From Desulfobaccales bacterium (lineage in GTDB: Bacteria; Desulfobacterota; Desulfobaccia; Desulfobaccales; 0-14-0-80-60-11): a DNA stretch of 43,055 bases. The position numbers and the translations under genes are program-made. This document shows positions 43,001 through 43,055 of the stretch, piece by piece; position 1 is the first letter of the stretch; every line of letters starts with the position of its first letter. The DNA lies in the NCBI GenBank assembly GCA_041648175.1, contig JBAZPO010000024.1, positions 1 through 43,055 on the forward strand. Direction: 5' to 3'. Below the pieces are notes generated by a model. That model ran no database searches. It was given only the letters and a program-made list of their open reading frames with translations, and was not told where the DNA came from.

Positions 43001-43055
43001 GTTTTCTCCTTTGAAGCATATCTTGAGGGGAGGACCGGGGGACGAGGGTCCCCCG

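Noticed and set aside
1..43055. CRISPR arrays, tRNA or rRNA genes
   Set aside because: No regularly spaced repeats or cloverleaf and rRNA signatures were seen. Repeats present are dispersed palindromes.

Overview
The window most likely comes from an anaerobic, hydrogen-metabolising member of the Desulfobacterota (former Deltaproteobacteria; a Desulfobacca/Syntrophobacter-like lineage is a guess). The reasons are a GC-rich genome, an F420-non-reducing-type [NiFe] hydrogenase coupled to a giant HdrA, the oxygen-independent (cbi) cobalamin pathway, VPxPA-CTERM surface proteins, an amphi-Trp/XXXCH protein, and use of selenocysteine. No rRNA, tRNA, CRISPR array or complete insertion sequence was seen.

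Layout. 1-1058: repeat-rich spacer with no convincing gene. 1059-5274 (minus): high-affinity phosphate importer pstS-pstC-pstA-pstB2-pstB1, with two unlike ATPase genes. 5573-12399: stand-alone genes for a membrane sensor/class III nucleotide cyclase, a two-TM potassium-channel-like protein, a degenerate receiver protein, a CPA2/Kef-type cation/proton antiporter, an amphi-Trp/XXXCH protein and a YceI protein. 12628-21316 (minus): hydrogenase/HdrA cluster DUF2284-hdrA-mvhD-orf64-mvhG-mvhA. 21317-22101: repeat-rich spacer. 22102-25985 (minus): glycogen branching enzyme and two paralogous VPIPA-CTERM exported proteins, each gene with its own terminator. 26383-30542: NUDIX hydrolase and a large soluble multi-PAS/GAF NarL-type histidine kinase. 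30777-43000: cobalamin synthesis, with cobO on plus and cbiC-cbiL-GATE-cbiD-cbiET-cbiF-cbiG-cbiH-cbiP-cobD-cbiB on minus.

The main result is that three genes of the hydrogenase cluster are interrupted by in-frame TGA codons that I read as selenocysteine: HdrA residue 60, MvhD residue 68 and MvhA residue 449. Each TGA replaces a conserved cysteine (contexts NDCAM-U-IISPK, VCG-U-HLGEC and DP-U-LSC), the reading frame continues with conserved family sequence, and each is followed after 14-16 nt by a short hairpin with a G-containing loop, as expected of a bacterial SECIS. Automatic gene calling would cut mvhA and mvhD short and remove the first 117 residues of hdrA. HdrA itself is an unusual 1,481-residue HdrA/GltD-like/HdrA fusion, and no HdrB or HdrC gene is nearby. 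Together the genes suggest a soluble complex moving electrons from H2 through MvhA/G and MvhD to a flavin-rich HdrA that may exchange them with NAD(P)H and ferredoxin.

A second notable point is the pair of PstB proteins. PstB1 has an altered ABC signature, whereas PstB2 lacks the Q-loop Gln and H-loop His. As a heterodimer they would form one canonical and one fully degenerate ATP site. A diverged repeat of about 400 bp, present in opposite orientation at 205-598 and 21631-22032, and several short MITE-like elements with terminal inverted repeats are unexplained by any gene.
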